This document shows positions 1 to 11,843 of a DNA stretch of 64,000 bases, one piece after another. How positions within the stretch are numbered: the first letter of the stretch is position 1; each line of letters starts with the position of its first letter. Made by a program: the position numbers and the translations under genes. Source of the DNA: Tritrichomonas musculus (lineage: Eukaryota > Parabasalia > Tritrichomonadida > Tritrichomonadidae); the NCBI GenBank assembly GCA_039105265.1, contig JAPFFF010000008.1:1426001-1490000 (forward strand), read 5' to 3'. A model generated the notes under the pieces. It made no database searches. It saw nothing but the letters and a program-made list of their open reading frames with translations, and was not told where the DNA came from.

Positions 1-10
1 TGCAGCTATT

Positions 11-64
11 GTAGCTTAACTGCAAGTAGAAGGCAATTTCAAACTTCTACCTGCTAAGCTGCAG
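11..64. repeat. imperfect inverted repeat (hairpin)
   Basis: The left arm carries AGCTTA...GTAGAAG and the right arm carries CTTCTAC...TAAGCT, separated by a short AT spacer. Two small bulges interrupt the pairing. The window begins here, so this could be the inner end of a larger element that starts outside. Confidence 0.55.
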
Positions 65-357
65 GTTTACTTCAATTTACTTATTTTTATTTTCAATCTT
101 ATAAAAATTTTATCGATAATATTTTTTGTATTCTTTTTATTGTTTTTTACTCTCAATTTATTGAAAATATTTTATTTTATCTTTCTCTTTTCTATATCTT
201 TTCGTATTTCTCTATCGCTCCCTGTACCGCATTTCTATGGAGTGCACAATATATGGTACTTCTAAAAAAAATCAATAGGCTTCATATTCATAAAAACTCT
301 CAATTTTTGTTAACCAACGATTTCCCAGATTAGACTTAGGGGGTCCTAATTATAGGG

Positions 358-384
358 GCCTTAACCTACCCCTTCGGTTAAGGC
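358..384. repeat. 9-bp-stem hairpin
   Basis: GCCTTAACC pairs perfectly with GGTTAAGGC across a 9-base loop. It is much richer in GC than its surroundings and sits in a G/C-containing island (about 335-385). Outer arms CAATTTTTGTTAAC (301-314) and GTTAACAAATAATTG (about 402-416) pair imperfectly, so the whole 301-416 stretch may be a small fold-back element. Confidence 0.5.
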
Positions 385-2092
385 AATATTCTACATCTTA
401 AGTTAACAAATAATTGTTAGTATTTTATTTAAAAAAACATGCCCCGGGGCAAAAGAAAATTGTTTTTGCTTTTTTATTTTTATTTTTTATTTTTTATTTT
501 TTTATATTTTTTTGTACTTTTGATTATCATGGATATTAATCATGAACAAAATGTTTCGATAATTACTTCACCTCTAATGATTTATATTGTATGTCAGTAT
601 ATAATATTGGCTATATAGACAAAAAATAAAATAATCGTAACATTTCCCTAATATCATGAAAATATTTTTTCAATGAATTTTTTTATGAATGGTAACTTTT
701 TGTTAAATTATCTAACTTTTTGTGATATAATGATAAAACCAAAAGTATATATTTATATATCTTTTCAAAGAAAATTTATTTTAGAAACATTTATCATATA
801 TTATTTTTAATTTAATATCTATATTTTAAAATGTTTTTTTATTTTGAATATTAATTAATATTTGTATATATAATTGAACTTTTTTAAATGATTTGCAAAA
901 AATGGAAAAAATAGAAAGCAAGTTTAAATTACAATAAATTATTTAAGTATATGTATTTTTCTTATTATGGTGATGAACTTAAATTTTATTGTCCCCTCCA
1001 AAAGGTATTAGTTGGCAAAGGAACAGCCCTATATTAAAAATACTCAACAAAAAAGAACAGTTTAATGATATTCATCAACAGATTCAGTTAATTCAATATC
1101 AACACATACTCAAAAAAAACATTTGAAACAATCAAATTTGATTAATAATTTTTTCATTACCAATCTAATTATTTTTCACAAATTTCATTATTTTTTCATA
1201 CTTTTTAATAAGTATACAAATTATTTTCATCTATATTCATAAAAAAAAATTGATTTACTTTATGCTTACTATAATATGTTCATCAAAATTCCTCAATTTA
1301 ATATAATATTAGCAATATTTACATGCATTTATATATCTATACTATTTTATATTTTTATAAATGCATAATAATATTGGTTAAATGATTTTAAAATAAGATA
1401 TTTGCATTTTTATTTCTTTTAAATTGAATAGTCTTTATTTAAAAATACAGAAAATTTAATGACTTTATTATTTTTATATTCTCAATATATTTTGAATAAG
1501 CTTTCAAAATATAAATTTATAAATATGCTTTATACTGGAAAATAATAAAAAATATTTGTATATTATAGATAACATATATAATAAATTATATAAATATTTA
1601 AATAGTAATATATAACTAAACAATATTTAAAAATGGGTTAGAAAAAACAGTTTCTAGGCAAAATCCTCTTAGAGCACCTAGAAATATTTTGAATACATAC
1701 TTGACGTTAAAATTCAATTTCTTCACTTTTTCTATTAAATATTTTAAAATTGATATTATTCCAATTTCCCTACGACAGATCTTATTTGCTTCTAAATAAA
1801 AAATGTTTAAGATAATAAATTAAATTTATATTTTATGATTATTTAACGAAATAAGAAAATTGAAAAAAAAAAACAAATTCGTTTACCTTTATTTTTTTTC
1901 GAATTAAATTTTCCATTATTTTTTAAATGTTATATTTGTTCAGACATTTAGATAATTAAAATTTGATTCATCACGTTTTATCAGTTTTTAATATCATTTT
2001 TTAAAATGCAGCAAAGAGAAATGGTAACCAAATGCCTGATTGAATTTTTTTCGACGAACACTTTCTTTTTCGATGCTCTAACCACGATTAAT

Positions 2093-2114
2093 GATATGTA
2101 AATATTTACATATC
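2093..2114. repeat. 22-bp perfect palindrome
   Basis: GATATGTAAAT is followed directly by its reverse complement. It lies about 120 bp before the open frame of the Helitron fragment. AT-rich palindromes arise easily in this composition, so no function is inferred. Confidence 0.45.
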
Positions 2115-2213
2115 TCTAATCAATTATTTAAAAATATTCTTTTGAAAGCAAATATTCAATTAAATATACGTGATCTTCAAAGTTTTGCAAAAGGAATCGA
2201 TAAAACTATGTGA

Positions 2214-3910
2214 CAACCACCTCCAGTATATATCATTTACCAAAAATCAGTTAACGAGAATTTCTTCCTTGATGATAGTTACCTTGAATTGCTACTTCCA
2301 ATGAATGAAAACCATTTTGATTTTAATGCAATGATCAATAGTAGATTTATTGAACCTATAACTAAGACTAAGCTTAATCTCATCAACAGTTTTGATAAAC
2401 TGACTGACTACAAGTTTTGGGATTTTATTTTAGATTTAGTAGATGAAGAAAAGGATGAAGAAATTACTCAGAACACTTGGGATCTTCTTCCACAATGCAT
2501 TAAAAAAATAACTGAAGATGAAAAATTCTTGATCAATAATGAATTATCTGTAGCTTTTTTGCATGGAACTGTGACATTCCCTTTACCAGGTATCTCATCG
2601 CCACACTTGCATGGTTATTTCAATTTTAGTGGAAGGAAACCTGAAACCGGATATCTTTCACTTGATAATTTATTAAACAGGAATAATAAAATACCAAAGG
2701 AAAAAGCAAAAGAAGTAATGGATTGGTTACAACATAATAATCCATTATATAAAGATTTTACACCTTTGACGTTTGAAAATATTCATTTCCGTATTAATCC
2801 ATCGAGTGCCCCAATGGGTTCTGCCATCAATATGGCAATGATCCAAAATACTTCTGGAATCACAAATGATGGAGGTGACGTTTTTATTCGTTTAAAAAAG
2901 CAAGATGGTACTTTGGCAGGCAAATTTATACCTTTAGAAAAAGCTCTCCCTCTGTGTTTTCCTATTTTGTTTCCAAGTGGGAAAATAGAAAAAATAACAG
3001 GAAAAACTCTCAGAGAGAAAGCCAGATTTATTCTGAGTTCCCATCCTTTTTTAAGATGTGGAAGACTTGCATGCCATTTGGTTTTATTTTTATATAGCAT
3101 TATTATGGATCACGATACAGCTTTTATTCAAAATGGACTTTCAATTCAAAGATTAAATATGCCAATTGGAGCAAATCGTAATTCGGAACCAGATAAATTC
3201 CGTTCTTATTATCCATCTTCCCCAATTTATTGGTCTCATCGGCAAGCTGAAGTTCGTGCAATGTGTTCCCAATTTGGAGATCCTGATCTAATTATAACTT
3301 TTACCTTTGTCAACAAATGGAATGAAGTTTCAGATACAGAAAAAGAAATAGGAAAGATTTTGGGTCAGAAATTGGATATACGATTTTGCACTCTTGAAGA
3401 AATGGAAATATGGAAAAAAAGATTTTTGGCAATAAAAAAAAATGGATTTCAAGATTTATTAAGCGGTATGAACTTAGGTGTTCCAATTCATTATACATGG
3501 ACTCTCAAATTCCAAGCGAGAGGTGCTCCGCATGTTCATTCGTTAATATGGCTCGAGGAACCACTGGACATTACGAAAATAAATAAAACCTTTTTTGCAC
3601 AAATGCCAAATAAGGATCTTCCAATTATTCATTCTTTGGTTCATGGTCCAATAATTCATTCATGCAATATTAATCGCTGCAAAAAGGTGATCCTTCAGCC
3701 ATATGTAAATATGGTTTTCCTAAAAACCAATGTGGAGAAAGTCATATTACTGATGATGGCGAAATATTGTTGAAACGTGGTCAAAGCGATTCGAATATTG
3801 TTGATTACTCGCCTTATTTTTTGTTAAGATGGCAAGGTCATTGTCATGTTCATATCCTTAAAAGCAAAGAACAAGATATCAAAAAGAGAAATCAAATTAT
3901 CAAGAAATAG
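2214..3910 (+). pseudogene. Helitron RepHel fragment (Helitron-like N / HUH Rep region), broken
   Basis: This matches the N-terminal region of Helitron rolling-circle transposases. FGDPDLIITF (near 3280) corresponds to the family's 'lG.PtfFlTfS' motif. GAPHVHSLIWLE carries the HUH motif, with HVH at 3531-3539, that binds metal at the Rep nickase site; the motif before it, FQARG, also fits. Further on, LVHGP and Asn/Cys residues resemble the segment that follows. The main frame ends at 3773, but family-like sequence (YFLLRWQGH, near 3810-3840) continues in another frame to a TAG at 3908-3910, so a frameshift lies around 3690-3720. The catalytic Tyr region and the helicase half are absent. The frame is open from 2214; the first ATG is at 2301. 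It is a decayed DNA transposon, not a working gene. Confidence 0.8.
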
Positions 3911-4266
3911 AAAGTAAAAAGTAAAATATCGAATTATTGTTTGCTTGTAATAGCGATTGTAAGCTAATCTGATGAATAAACCTTTTTTATCTCAAAAATA
4001 TTGGTAAATGTAAAGTTTTAAATTTGTTTGTATAATTGGCCGCAAAACAAAAAATATCAGAATTTAATTTTTTATAAGAAGAAGGAATTATCTAATAATA
4101 TTTTAATATTAAGTATATAAAGATTATTTTTATCAAATTTTTTTTAATAAATATTAGAGAAATCAAGTTGAGACTAAACCCTTATAATATTATCTTAGGA
4201 TACTTTTTGAGCGAAGCTCAAAAAGTGGCCATTCTTGTTCAATGATAAATTGAAAATTGAGTTATA
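3911..4266. other. non-coding tail after the Helitron fragment
   Basis: AT-rich with no reading frame. It contains the hairpin at 4202-4226 and ends at 4267, where sequence shared with the later tandem units begins abruptly. It may be the 3' remainder of the Helitron-type element or the original left flank of the array. Confidence 0.4.
4202..4226. repeat. GCGAAGC-core hairpin, copy 1
   Basis: ACTTTTTGAGC and GCTCAAAAAGT form an 11-bp perfect stem around a GAA loop. The core GCGAAGC is known from DNA biophysics as an unusually stable mini-hairpin. It lies about 290 bp after the last recognisable Helitron coding sequence, where rolling-circle elements often keep a 3' hairpin. A closely similar hairpin occurs at 19093-19135 and a variant at 13741-13769. 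Confidence 0.7.
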
Positions 4267-4482
4267 TGCAAAAAAGAAAACCAGTTTATATTTACTTGAT
4301 TTTATTATTTTTCTCCCATTATTTTTGATTAATATAAATTAAATTTCACACCCATTTTGGAAATATTTATTTTTGCAAAAAATACGTTATTTACCACACC
4401 CATTTATATTTCTGAATTTTTTTGAAATACTATTCAAATTCAAACTGAGAAAATAATGATTCAAAAAGTTAACAGAATGATA
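4267..4482. repeat. 216-bp unit-start segment, copy 1
   Basis: It runs from TGCAAAAAAGAAAACC to AACAGAATGATA and is nearly identical to 37348-37571 and 54622-54837, with only a few substitutions plus a short CATGTAAAAA-type insertion in the second copy. It has no coding capacity. Confidence 0.85.
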
Positions 4483-4735
4483 ACGTCGTTTCAATAACCC
4501 TGTACCGATAGTATTAACTATAGTACCAGTTCAGAAAATTTCCGATACATTCAAATAATTGAAGCATAGCATGAACATATATTTTCTCAATTAAAGAGTG
4601 GTACAATTCTCAATTATAAATTCAATCCATTGAATTTTAAATAAATAATAAAACTTTTTGATAATTTTATAATTCGGTTATAACTTAAAATCAAAGCCAA
4701 ACAAAAATAACTAACCTCGATTTCTTCCAAAGATC

Positions 4736-4790
4736 ACCATTTTTCTGCCAAGTCCTTTTGCTATTCATTTGGACTTGGCAGAAAAATGGT
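4736..4790. repeat. 20-bp perfect-stem hairpin
   Basis: ACCATTTTTCTGCCAAGTCC (4736-4755) pairs perfectly with 4771-4790 across a 15-base loop. Pairing stops sharply at both outer ends. It lies 36 bp before the split MITE. It could be a minimal fold-back element or a small hairpin RNA source; nothing else supports either. Confidence 0.75.
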
Positions 4791-5213
4791 CGAATTTCCT
4801 CAAATGCAAACTTCTTATGTTACTAAACCTTGTTCAAAAAACATTACCTCCCTCTCAATTTAAAATATTCATATCTTTATATTTTAAATATGAATTAATT
4901 TTTTAAAATTTAATTAATATTATGATAATTATCAAAGGTATGGAAACTTCTATCCACTCGACAGATCATTTTTCTTTCAAATTATAATTTTTAAATGATA
5001 GTATTAATGATAAATATAATATAAAAAAGACATATTTTTCGAGAGGAATTTAGATTAAAAAAAATTTTTTTATAAAAAATTGAATCCTAATCTGGTTATC
5101 TTAATTCATAAAACAATTTTTTTTTTTATTTTTTTAATTATATTATTTTTAAATAGAATTATATAAGTAATTTATATTTCATGAGGAAGAACTCGAAATT
5201 TATCATTTTTTAT

Positions 5214-5891
5214 ATTCATATCACAAGTGATATGAATTATTTTAACCTAAAAGGCAAATTTTTTTTTACCTAAAAGGCGAATTTCAAAATTTTGAAAATT
5301 ATGAGTTTATGCTGGAAATTGTTTTCTAATTTTCTTCATATTGATATTAAAAATTCTATTTCCGATTCGTTCAAATCACTTTTTCCATTTTAATTGTTGA
5401 TTATAAAGCATCATGGATAAGCAAACCAAGCAAAGATTATTCATTTTCAATATTTTTTCCTAAAACTCAAGTAAATTCGACAAATTCACTAAATAAAAGC
5501 GATTTACAAAATAACTATCGTACAAATTCCAGCAAATAATTGGCAGATGAAAAAACTATCGATAATTCATTTGTTTATAAGAAAAAATAAAACATACTGG
5601 AATTAATAAAAGAATTATTTTGTAAAACAATCTTATTTAGTGAGTTTTTTGAATTTGTTTGAGCTCTAGGAAAAGACATTCTAAAATAATTATCTTTGCA
5701 TGGTTTACTTTTCCACGTTGCGCTGGGATATACCTAAGAATTGTTTTGTAAACTACTCTTATTTAGTTATTTTGTTGAGCTTATTTGTGTCTTTGGAAGA
5801 ATTACTTTAAAAAAATAAATTAACCTTTTTGGTCAAAAAATTTTCATCTTTATTGGTCAATAATAAAATTCATATCATCAATGATATGAAT
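5214..5891. repeat. region bounded by two related palindromes, with internal repeats
   Basis: ATTCATATCAC-AA-GTGATATGAAT (5214-5237) and ATTCATATCAT-CA-ATGATATGAAT (5868-5891) are near-identical 24-bp palindromes. Between them an ~85-bp sequence containing TTTTGTAAA and CTTATTTAGT occurs twice in direct orientation (about 5611-5696 and 5733-5817) and once inverted (about 5464-5530). No reading frame is convincing. It may be an internal decayed element of the 8.5-kb transposon. Confidence 0.5.
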
Positions 5892-6636
5892 AAGGTTTTG
5901 CATAAAAGCACGTTAGCCTTGAAAATTGAATCCCCCTTTCAATTTCGTTTCAATTTTTTGAGAAGAATTCTATAATTTGCATATTAATGTACGTGAAAGA
6001 AATTGCAAAAAACAAGTTCTTACACTTGATTATGCTCAAGAGTATAAGTATAGTTATATATTTAATTTCATCTGCCTACCATTAAAACCTCAAATTATTT
6101 GCAATAGTTTTTACTTATTTGTTTATTTTGCAAATATTAAACCAAAAAAAACTGTTAAACAGATAAATTATTAAATTCTAAATAATAAAATTTTGAATTA
6201 TTTTAATATTTTAATAATTATGATGATGAAGATACTAATCATTTTTTGGAATTTGATTATCGTTATCTAAATTCTCTATTAATTCTCTGACATTTGGAAA
6301 TGCATTTTTCTCCAAAAAATTAATGCTTTGTTCGAATTGACATTAGAATAATGATTTAAAATTATTTTATTTTTTTATTCAATAAATAGATTATTTATTT
6401 GAAATTTTCAATCAATTATTTTGTTATGATCAGAAAAATGAATCCCCATCTCAATTTCTTTTCAATTTTTTGATACGAATCGGGATTTTTGCAGATTTTT
6501 GACAGTAAAAAAAATAAAAAAAATCAACCATTGCATATTATTTAATTTCAATATTTACTGATAATCTGATATTTATTTTTTCTCATCATAAAAAAAAATT
6601 TAATTATTTTTTTAAATCTACATTTTATTTTGTTTA

Positions 6637-6844
6637 AACCTTGTTCAAAAAACATTACCTCCCTCTCAATTTAAAATATTCATATCTTTATATTTTAAAT
6701 ATGAATTAATTTTTTAAAATTTAATTAATATTATGATAATTATCTAATATATTATTAATGAAGAATGATGCAATTAAATTGTATGATAAAAAAGATAAAA
6801 TGATTTAAAATATGAAATGGAGGTAAAGTTTTTTGAACTCAGTT
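6637..6844. mobile_element. intact 208-bp MITE, family A
   Basis: The inverted ends are about 26 bp with three mismatches, beginning AACCTTGTTCAAAAAAC on the left and the complement of AACTGAGTTCAAAAAAC on the right, flanked by TA (6635-6636 and 6845-6846). Its left 108 bp are essentially identical to 4826-4933, and its middle closely matches 13419-13503. It has no coding capacity. Near-identity of two copies points to recent movement. Confidence 0.9.
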
Positions 6845-7453
6845 TATAATCATGTTATATTAATATAAATAATTAATGATTACTATTCAGTAGTTTTTGT
6901 AGAGTTATAATGAAAATTTTGTTATTTTTTAATATCGATTTATTTAATCCAATATAGACATATATTAATTTATTTTTTGTTTTTATATTCGATTTATTAC
7001 GTTATTAAAAATATATAATAATATTTTCATAATGTAGAAATGGAAATATATAAAAAATAAATAATAAAAATTGAATGATTTACAAATTATTTTTTCTGAG
7101 ACAGAAAAACCCTAGATATGAACTATACAAAAAATTGATAACATCATATAAGATCTCCAAATCCACTCGAAAAACATGGCCTTTTTTTATTTTATTTTCT
7201 AACAAATAAAAAAATGAAGAACATATAGAGGTGCGAGAACTTGGAAATATGATTAAAATGCCTGATTCCTATATATATATATCCTCACTTAATATCATAT
7301 GTTATACATTATTTTTATAAATATTTATTCGGTAGGAGACAAAATATTGTATTTTATAATATTCAATGAAATTGATGTAAACCATTCAATTTATTATGAA
7401 TTAATTTTTATTGATATTAAAGATAATTGTAATATTAAATTTATTTAAATTAA

Positions 7454-7702
7454 TTATTTGTGTTTTTTGATCCATTTTTCAATATTAATCTGTCCAATTT
7501 TAAAATTTTTTTTCAAATAATCTGGAAAATCTTCATCATTTATGTTATCTTCCTTAAAATGAGCATCAATTAGATTATTATTTTTAATAATAAATATAAA
7601 ATCATCTTCAATTTGTAAAGAATTTAATTCTTTTTCTGTCATTTTTGAAATTTGATGAAGTTTCTTGATATTATCTAGTCTATCCTTCTTTCTACACTTC
7701 AT
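7454..7702 (-). CDS. hypothetical 82-aa Lys/Asn/Ile-rich protein in transposon
   Basis: An ATG-started frame near the left end of the 4.0-kb hAT-like element. The product is short, charged (many Lys, Asp, Asn) and soluble-looking, with no membrane segment, zinc-binding pattern or recognisable domain. I do not recognise it. It may be a remnant of a transposon-encoded protein or a chance frame in AT-rich DNA; its more even residue composition is the only reason to list it. Confidence 0.3.
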   Translation of the reverse strand: MKCRKKDRLDNIKKLHQISKMTEKELNSLQIEDDFIFIIKNNNLIDAHFKEDNINDEDFPDYLKKNFKIGQINIEKWIKKHK

Positions 7703-8020
7703 TTTTATTCTAAGTTTCTTTGTTTTGTCATCTGATAAATTTATATATCTAGCAATTATATTACTACCTGATAGAGATGATGATTTTGAGATTTGTTCTT
7801 TCCAATCAACGGTTTTATAATAGGGGAACCATGAACGTTTTCATAAGTTATTATTTATGAGTTTTACTTCAAATAATAGAGGCCAAAATTTAAATGTATT
7901 TAATATTGGTGATTTTCAAGTTTGATTAAAAAGCTTTTTAAAAAGGCATTCTAACATTATGTATATACCATAAATATGTGACAAATTCAGCATTTATTTA
8001 AAAGTAATTAACATATGATG

Positions 8021-9320
8021 AAGAGGTATTCATGTAGAGAAATTGACGAAATATTGTAATATTGATCATATTTTCTTTATTTTTATTTTGAAACTAAGAA
8101 TGAACTTTAATGGATAAGAATTTTATACTCCTATTTTTGAGATATTTCTATTTTTATTTTTCTGAATAAGAATCGTTTTATAATTGAGAGGCTATATAAT
8201 TCTTTTTATATAAAAATTGATGAAATATAAATATATATATAATTTTGTTTTATTAATTATTATAGTATATATATATTGATAACATATTAATACTTATATG
8301 TTTAAAAAATATTTATTTTCTAGAGATACACTCGTTTATATTTTTTTTATTTTTTATAAATTTTTAACTTTTTCAGTTATTATATTTTTTTTATTGAAAT
8401 AATAAACATTTTTTATCCTAGTAGTATTTTTATTAAAACATTATTTTATTTTATATATATAATATATATTATATTTTATATACTATTTAAATTTTATATT
8501 TAAGTTTTACATTATATATTAAATAGATAAATTAACAAAAAAAAAATGAAAAATTCAATTAAACGATGATTTTTAATTGAATTTCTAAAATAATATGTTG
8601 CTTTGTATTGTGATTATTTTTTGGTTTTCAATATATTAAATATTAAAGTTATTTTTATAATATAGTAATTAATAAATTTACTTTATAAAAAATATTTTTA
8701 ATAATATTTTTAAGAAAATGAGGAAATTTATATTTTTCAAGAATCACTTCACTATTAACTTCACTTCACCGAAAATAATCATCTCACGTCACTAAAAAAT
8801 AATAACGTACCAAAATACGATGAAAAATAATTCAAAATAATGCAAAATATAAAATTACATTTTCCTTTAAAATGAGAGTATAGAGTAACTTATTTACATA
8901 ATAAAATTTATTTAAATATTTATTATTATTATATTGTACAATTAGTATATAATTATTTCGTAAATCAATTGAGAAATAAGTCATTTTCTTAATTTTTTAA
9001 TGTAAATTTGCATTTAAATTTATATATGGCTAATAAATTGGATATATAACAGATAATATATTTTATAAATAAAATATAAAATATTATTATTGATTTATAA
9101 TTCATAAATATTTTATTAGACTCGAGATATAGATGAAACATTATTTTTTAAATTGTTTTTAAATTCTCAACATCCATTAAAACCAATTATGGCAAATGTC
9201 AGTATTGGATATATAGAAATAAATAATCTTAATATTTTTTCATAAGATAAAATATTCATTCAATTAAAGTAAAAATAAAAAAATCAAATAACGAGTTTTC
9301 ACTTCACATGAATACCTCTT
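8021..9320. mobile_element. 1.3-kb inverted-repeat element
   Basis: Starts AAGAGGTATTCATGT and ends with its complement ACATGAATACCTCTT. ATGATG flanks both sides (8015-8020, 9321-9326), but the right flank is a short ATG run, so the exact duplication length is uncertain. It is inserted in the 4.0-kb element. The interior is AT-rich with no gene. Confidence 0.75.
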
Positions 9321-10079
9321 ATGATGATGATATTCAATTTATTTAATTTCATGAAAACTAGAATTAAAAATACTTTTATTAAATATACCAGACAATAAAA
9401 AATTTTATAATCATTTCCAAGAAAAATATAATAAAAATATCATTTTTAATATATATATATTTTTGAACGATATTGAATGCTTATAAGAATAATTTTGATT
9501 GCACTTATAGAAATATTTGTATAAACTATCAAATTTTCAAAAAAAAAAATTGGTCAAATTTTATTTTAAATATATCTTAAAATTCATTCCTAAAAAGTTT
9601 TTACAAAGTTTTATATAAGCATTAAATTATATAATTATTATTTTAGAATGGTTCTAGCATAAAAGATAGGGCCATTTTTTCTGTGGGATTTTCAAAACTT
9701 AAAATGCAATTTTATCAGTAGTTTTCATATTTAATTCTAGTTTTCCTGTGAAAATATATTTTTTAAATAAATATACATATTAGTATATCATCAAATTCAA
9801 AATGTAAAAGATTTTGAGTAAAATATGTTAATAATAAGATTTCGACCGAATGGCTTAAAATTCCACAAAATACAAATTATTATATTCAATACCATAAAAT
9901 AATTGATTTCTGAAATTGTCAAGAAAATATCTTAATTAGAAATATCATTTTTCTTGAATTTTTATTTGATAGACTTCTATTTCAGCACTTTTATCTAGAT
10001 TTTTTATTCAATTTTTTTGAATGATAATTAGCGGTTTTGGATGGCCTTCTTATACTAAAAGCAAAAAAAAAATCAACAA

Positions 10080-10450
10080 ATGAATACTGATGCAGATTTT
10101 GCTTTCATACATTATATTATAGAAAAGACTATGTAAGTTCTCCGAAATTTCCCGCTAAAATCGAAATTTTTCCTACTACCATTTTTGATACCAATACAAT
10201 GATTTGCAAATTGAATATGTTATTGACCAAAATGTAGAAGAACTTCATCATTAAGACTTTTTCTATGACGAAAAAGAATATATTTTATACTATTAAGTAT
10301 TTCTCCAGATCAAAAAAAGATGATGACATCAGAAATTATATTAATGCGAGTCACAAAACATTTGAAGAAAGAGATGGATTCTTTATCAAGAACAAAGAGA
10401 TATCTGTCATACAGTTAATTGAAGATGGAATTACCAAATTCCAAAAGTAA
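10080..10450 (+). pseudogene. degenerate frames, possible transposase remnant
   Basis: A short frame beginning MNTDADFAFIHYI (10080 onward) is reminiscent of the 'TD.d.A...AI' segment of MULE-type transposases, then stops. A second frame at 10265-10450 (61 residues) is basic and acidic mixed, without a recognisable domain. The two are separated by stops. The transposase suggestion rests on one short motif and is weak. Confidence 0.25.
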
Positions 10451-11521
10451 CTGTTTGACAGATATGGTTTATTCATCAACCAAAGATGACTATAGTTGAA
10501 GTTTACTAATTAATAAAAATTAAGTTTTCTGATATAAAGATAAATCTATTTTTAATTTTTTAATTTTTTTCACTTTTTGAGAGCAAAATCTAGGAAGATT
10601 TGCTGAGAATTGAGAGGGTTCACTTTTTCTGAGCAAATCTAGTGAAAAGTGCGGGTTATTGAGTCTATCTTTTATTTTTTTAAAAAAAATTGAATGCAAT
10701 TGAGAGAAAATAAAGTAATTACTTTATTTTGAATGGGAGAGTTTTAAAATGTCTCTTGGCGAGCCGTTTTCAATAATATTCTAGAATCATAATAATTATT
10801 GAAATTTATAATAAATTTTAAATAGTTATCCCTTAGAGATAAACAATATTATGAGATATTTATAAATAATGAAATATGGAAAATAGAAGTATTAATATCT
10901 TGCGAAATTATCCAATATAAATATTCTATAAATACTTAATTAAATGTTAAATTAAAAATAATAAATATATTAAAATATATTATTAAAAATAACTGATTAT
11001 TGATCAAGATAAATATGAATTTTTTTTTAAGCAAATTCATATGTTTTGGTTGCTTATAGCGAAGATAAATATTAAATTAATAAATTTTTATTTTTATATT
11101 AGAATATAATGCTTATTTATTTTGCAAAAAATAAATTATACTTTCTATTTTCCAAGATATTACAAAAGTTTTAAAATTAAAGTTGATCGTTTTTTAAAAA
11201 ATTTTTTAGTTCTCGCACCTCTGAACATATAAAAAAACTAAAAACTTTTGTCTACTCGTTCATCTTTAAATTGATTTTTTCTTAAAAAAACATTTTTTTC
11301 TCATTATGCAATTTATGAGATTTGAATTAAGCACTTTCATGCTATTTTTTAATATGTTAATAATATGATAAAACAATATTAAACATGTATTAAACTTTGA
11401 TGAGGTTTTTTCTGTTGATCAAAATTTGCAAATTTTTGGATTTCATTTTTTTCTTGTTTTTCAGTAAAAAAATTAAAATTTTATTTTTTTGAATTTATAT
11501 TTATGCTACAAATATTATATA

Positions 11522-11814
11522 CAGTAGTGTTTCAAAATTGGAAAATGTTTTTTAACTAAAAAAATCCACTTTTTAAATTAAATCTTTCTGAAAATATATA
11601 AACTTTTTCAAAAAAAATCTAAAAAAATGATAAAATTGAGAAGATTTATTTCAAAAAGTAGATTTTTTATTTTCTAACCTTTATTGAATAACCGATAACT
11701 TTTTGAATGCTTGAATATAAATTTTATTTTATTTTTGAATTGTTATTTGGATTGCTATTTTTAAAAAGTCGATTTTTTATTTTCGCAACGTTTTTGAATT
11801 ATGAAACACTACTG
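11522..11814. mobile_element. 293-bp mariner-type MITE
   Basis: Ends CAGTAGTGTTTCA and TGAAACACTACTG, with TA on both sides (11520-11521, 11815-11816). Terminal CAGTAGTG with a TA duplication is typical of Tc1/mariner-derived MITEs. The interior shows inverted AT sequence and no coding frame. It lies inside the 8.5-kb element, 29 bp from the next insertion. Confidence 0.88.
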
Positions 11815-11843
11815 TACATGACGAAAGACTAATTTTTAATAAA

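Larger units (their letters stand above)
1..2213. other. AT-rich non-coding stretch with small hairpins
   Basis: No credible reading frame is present on either strand; it is mostly A/T runs. Visible structure is an imperfect inverted repeat at 11-64, a GC-richer hairpin at 358-384 lying between outer arms with GTTAAC at about 308-313 and 402-407, a short TTTCTAGG/CCTAGAAA inverted repeat near 1650-1690, and a 22-bp palindrome at 2093-2114. These look like remnants of small fold-back elements. I see no RNA gene. Confidence 0.6.
7227..11222. mobile_element. 4.0-kb hAT-like element with 8-bp duplication
   Basis: The ends AGAGGTGCGAGAACT and AGTTCTCGCACCTCT are exact complements. GAACATAT flanks both sides (7219-7226, 11223-11230). 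With the neighbouring base the ends read (C/T)AGAGGTG, resembling the usual hAT terminus, and an 8-bp duplication is the hAT norm. It carries a further insertion (8021-9320). Only short, degenerate frames are left inside: 7454-7702 on the minus strand and 10080-10450 on the plus strand. It is therefore non-autonomous or decayed. Confidence 0.85.

Noticed and set aside
9350-9750. Further inverted-repeat element suggested by GAAAACTAGAATTAAA and its complement
   Set aside because: The arms match only over a short AT-rich core and no target duplication is present.
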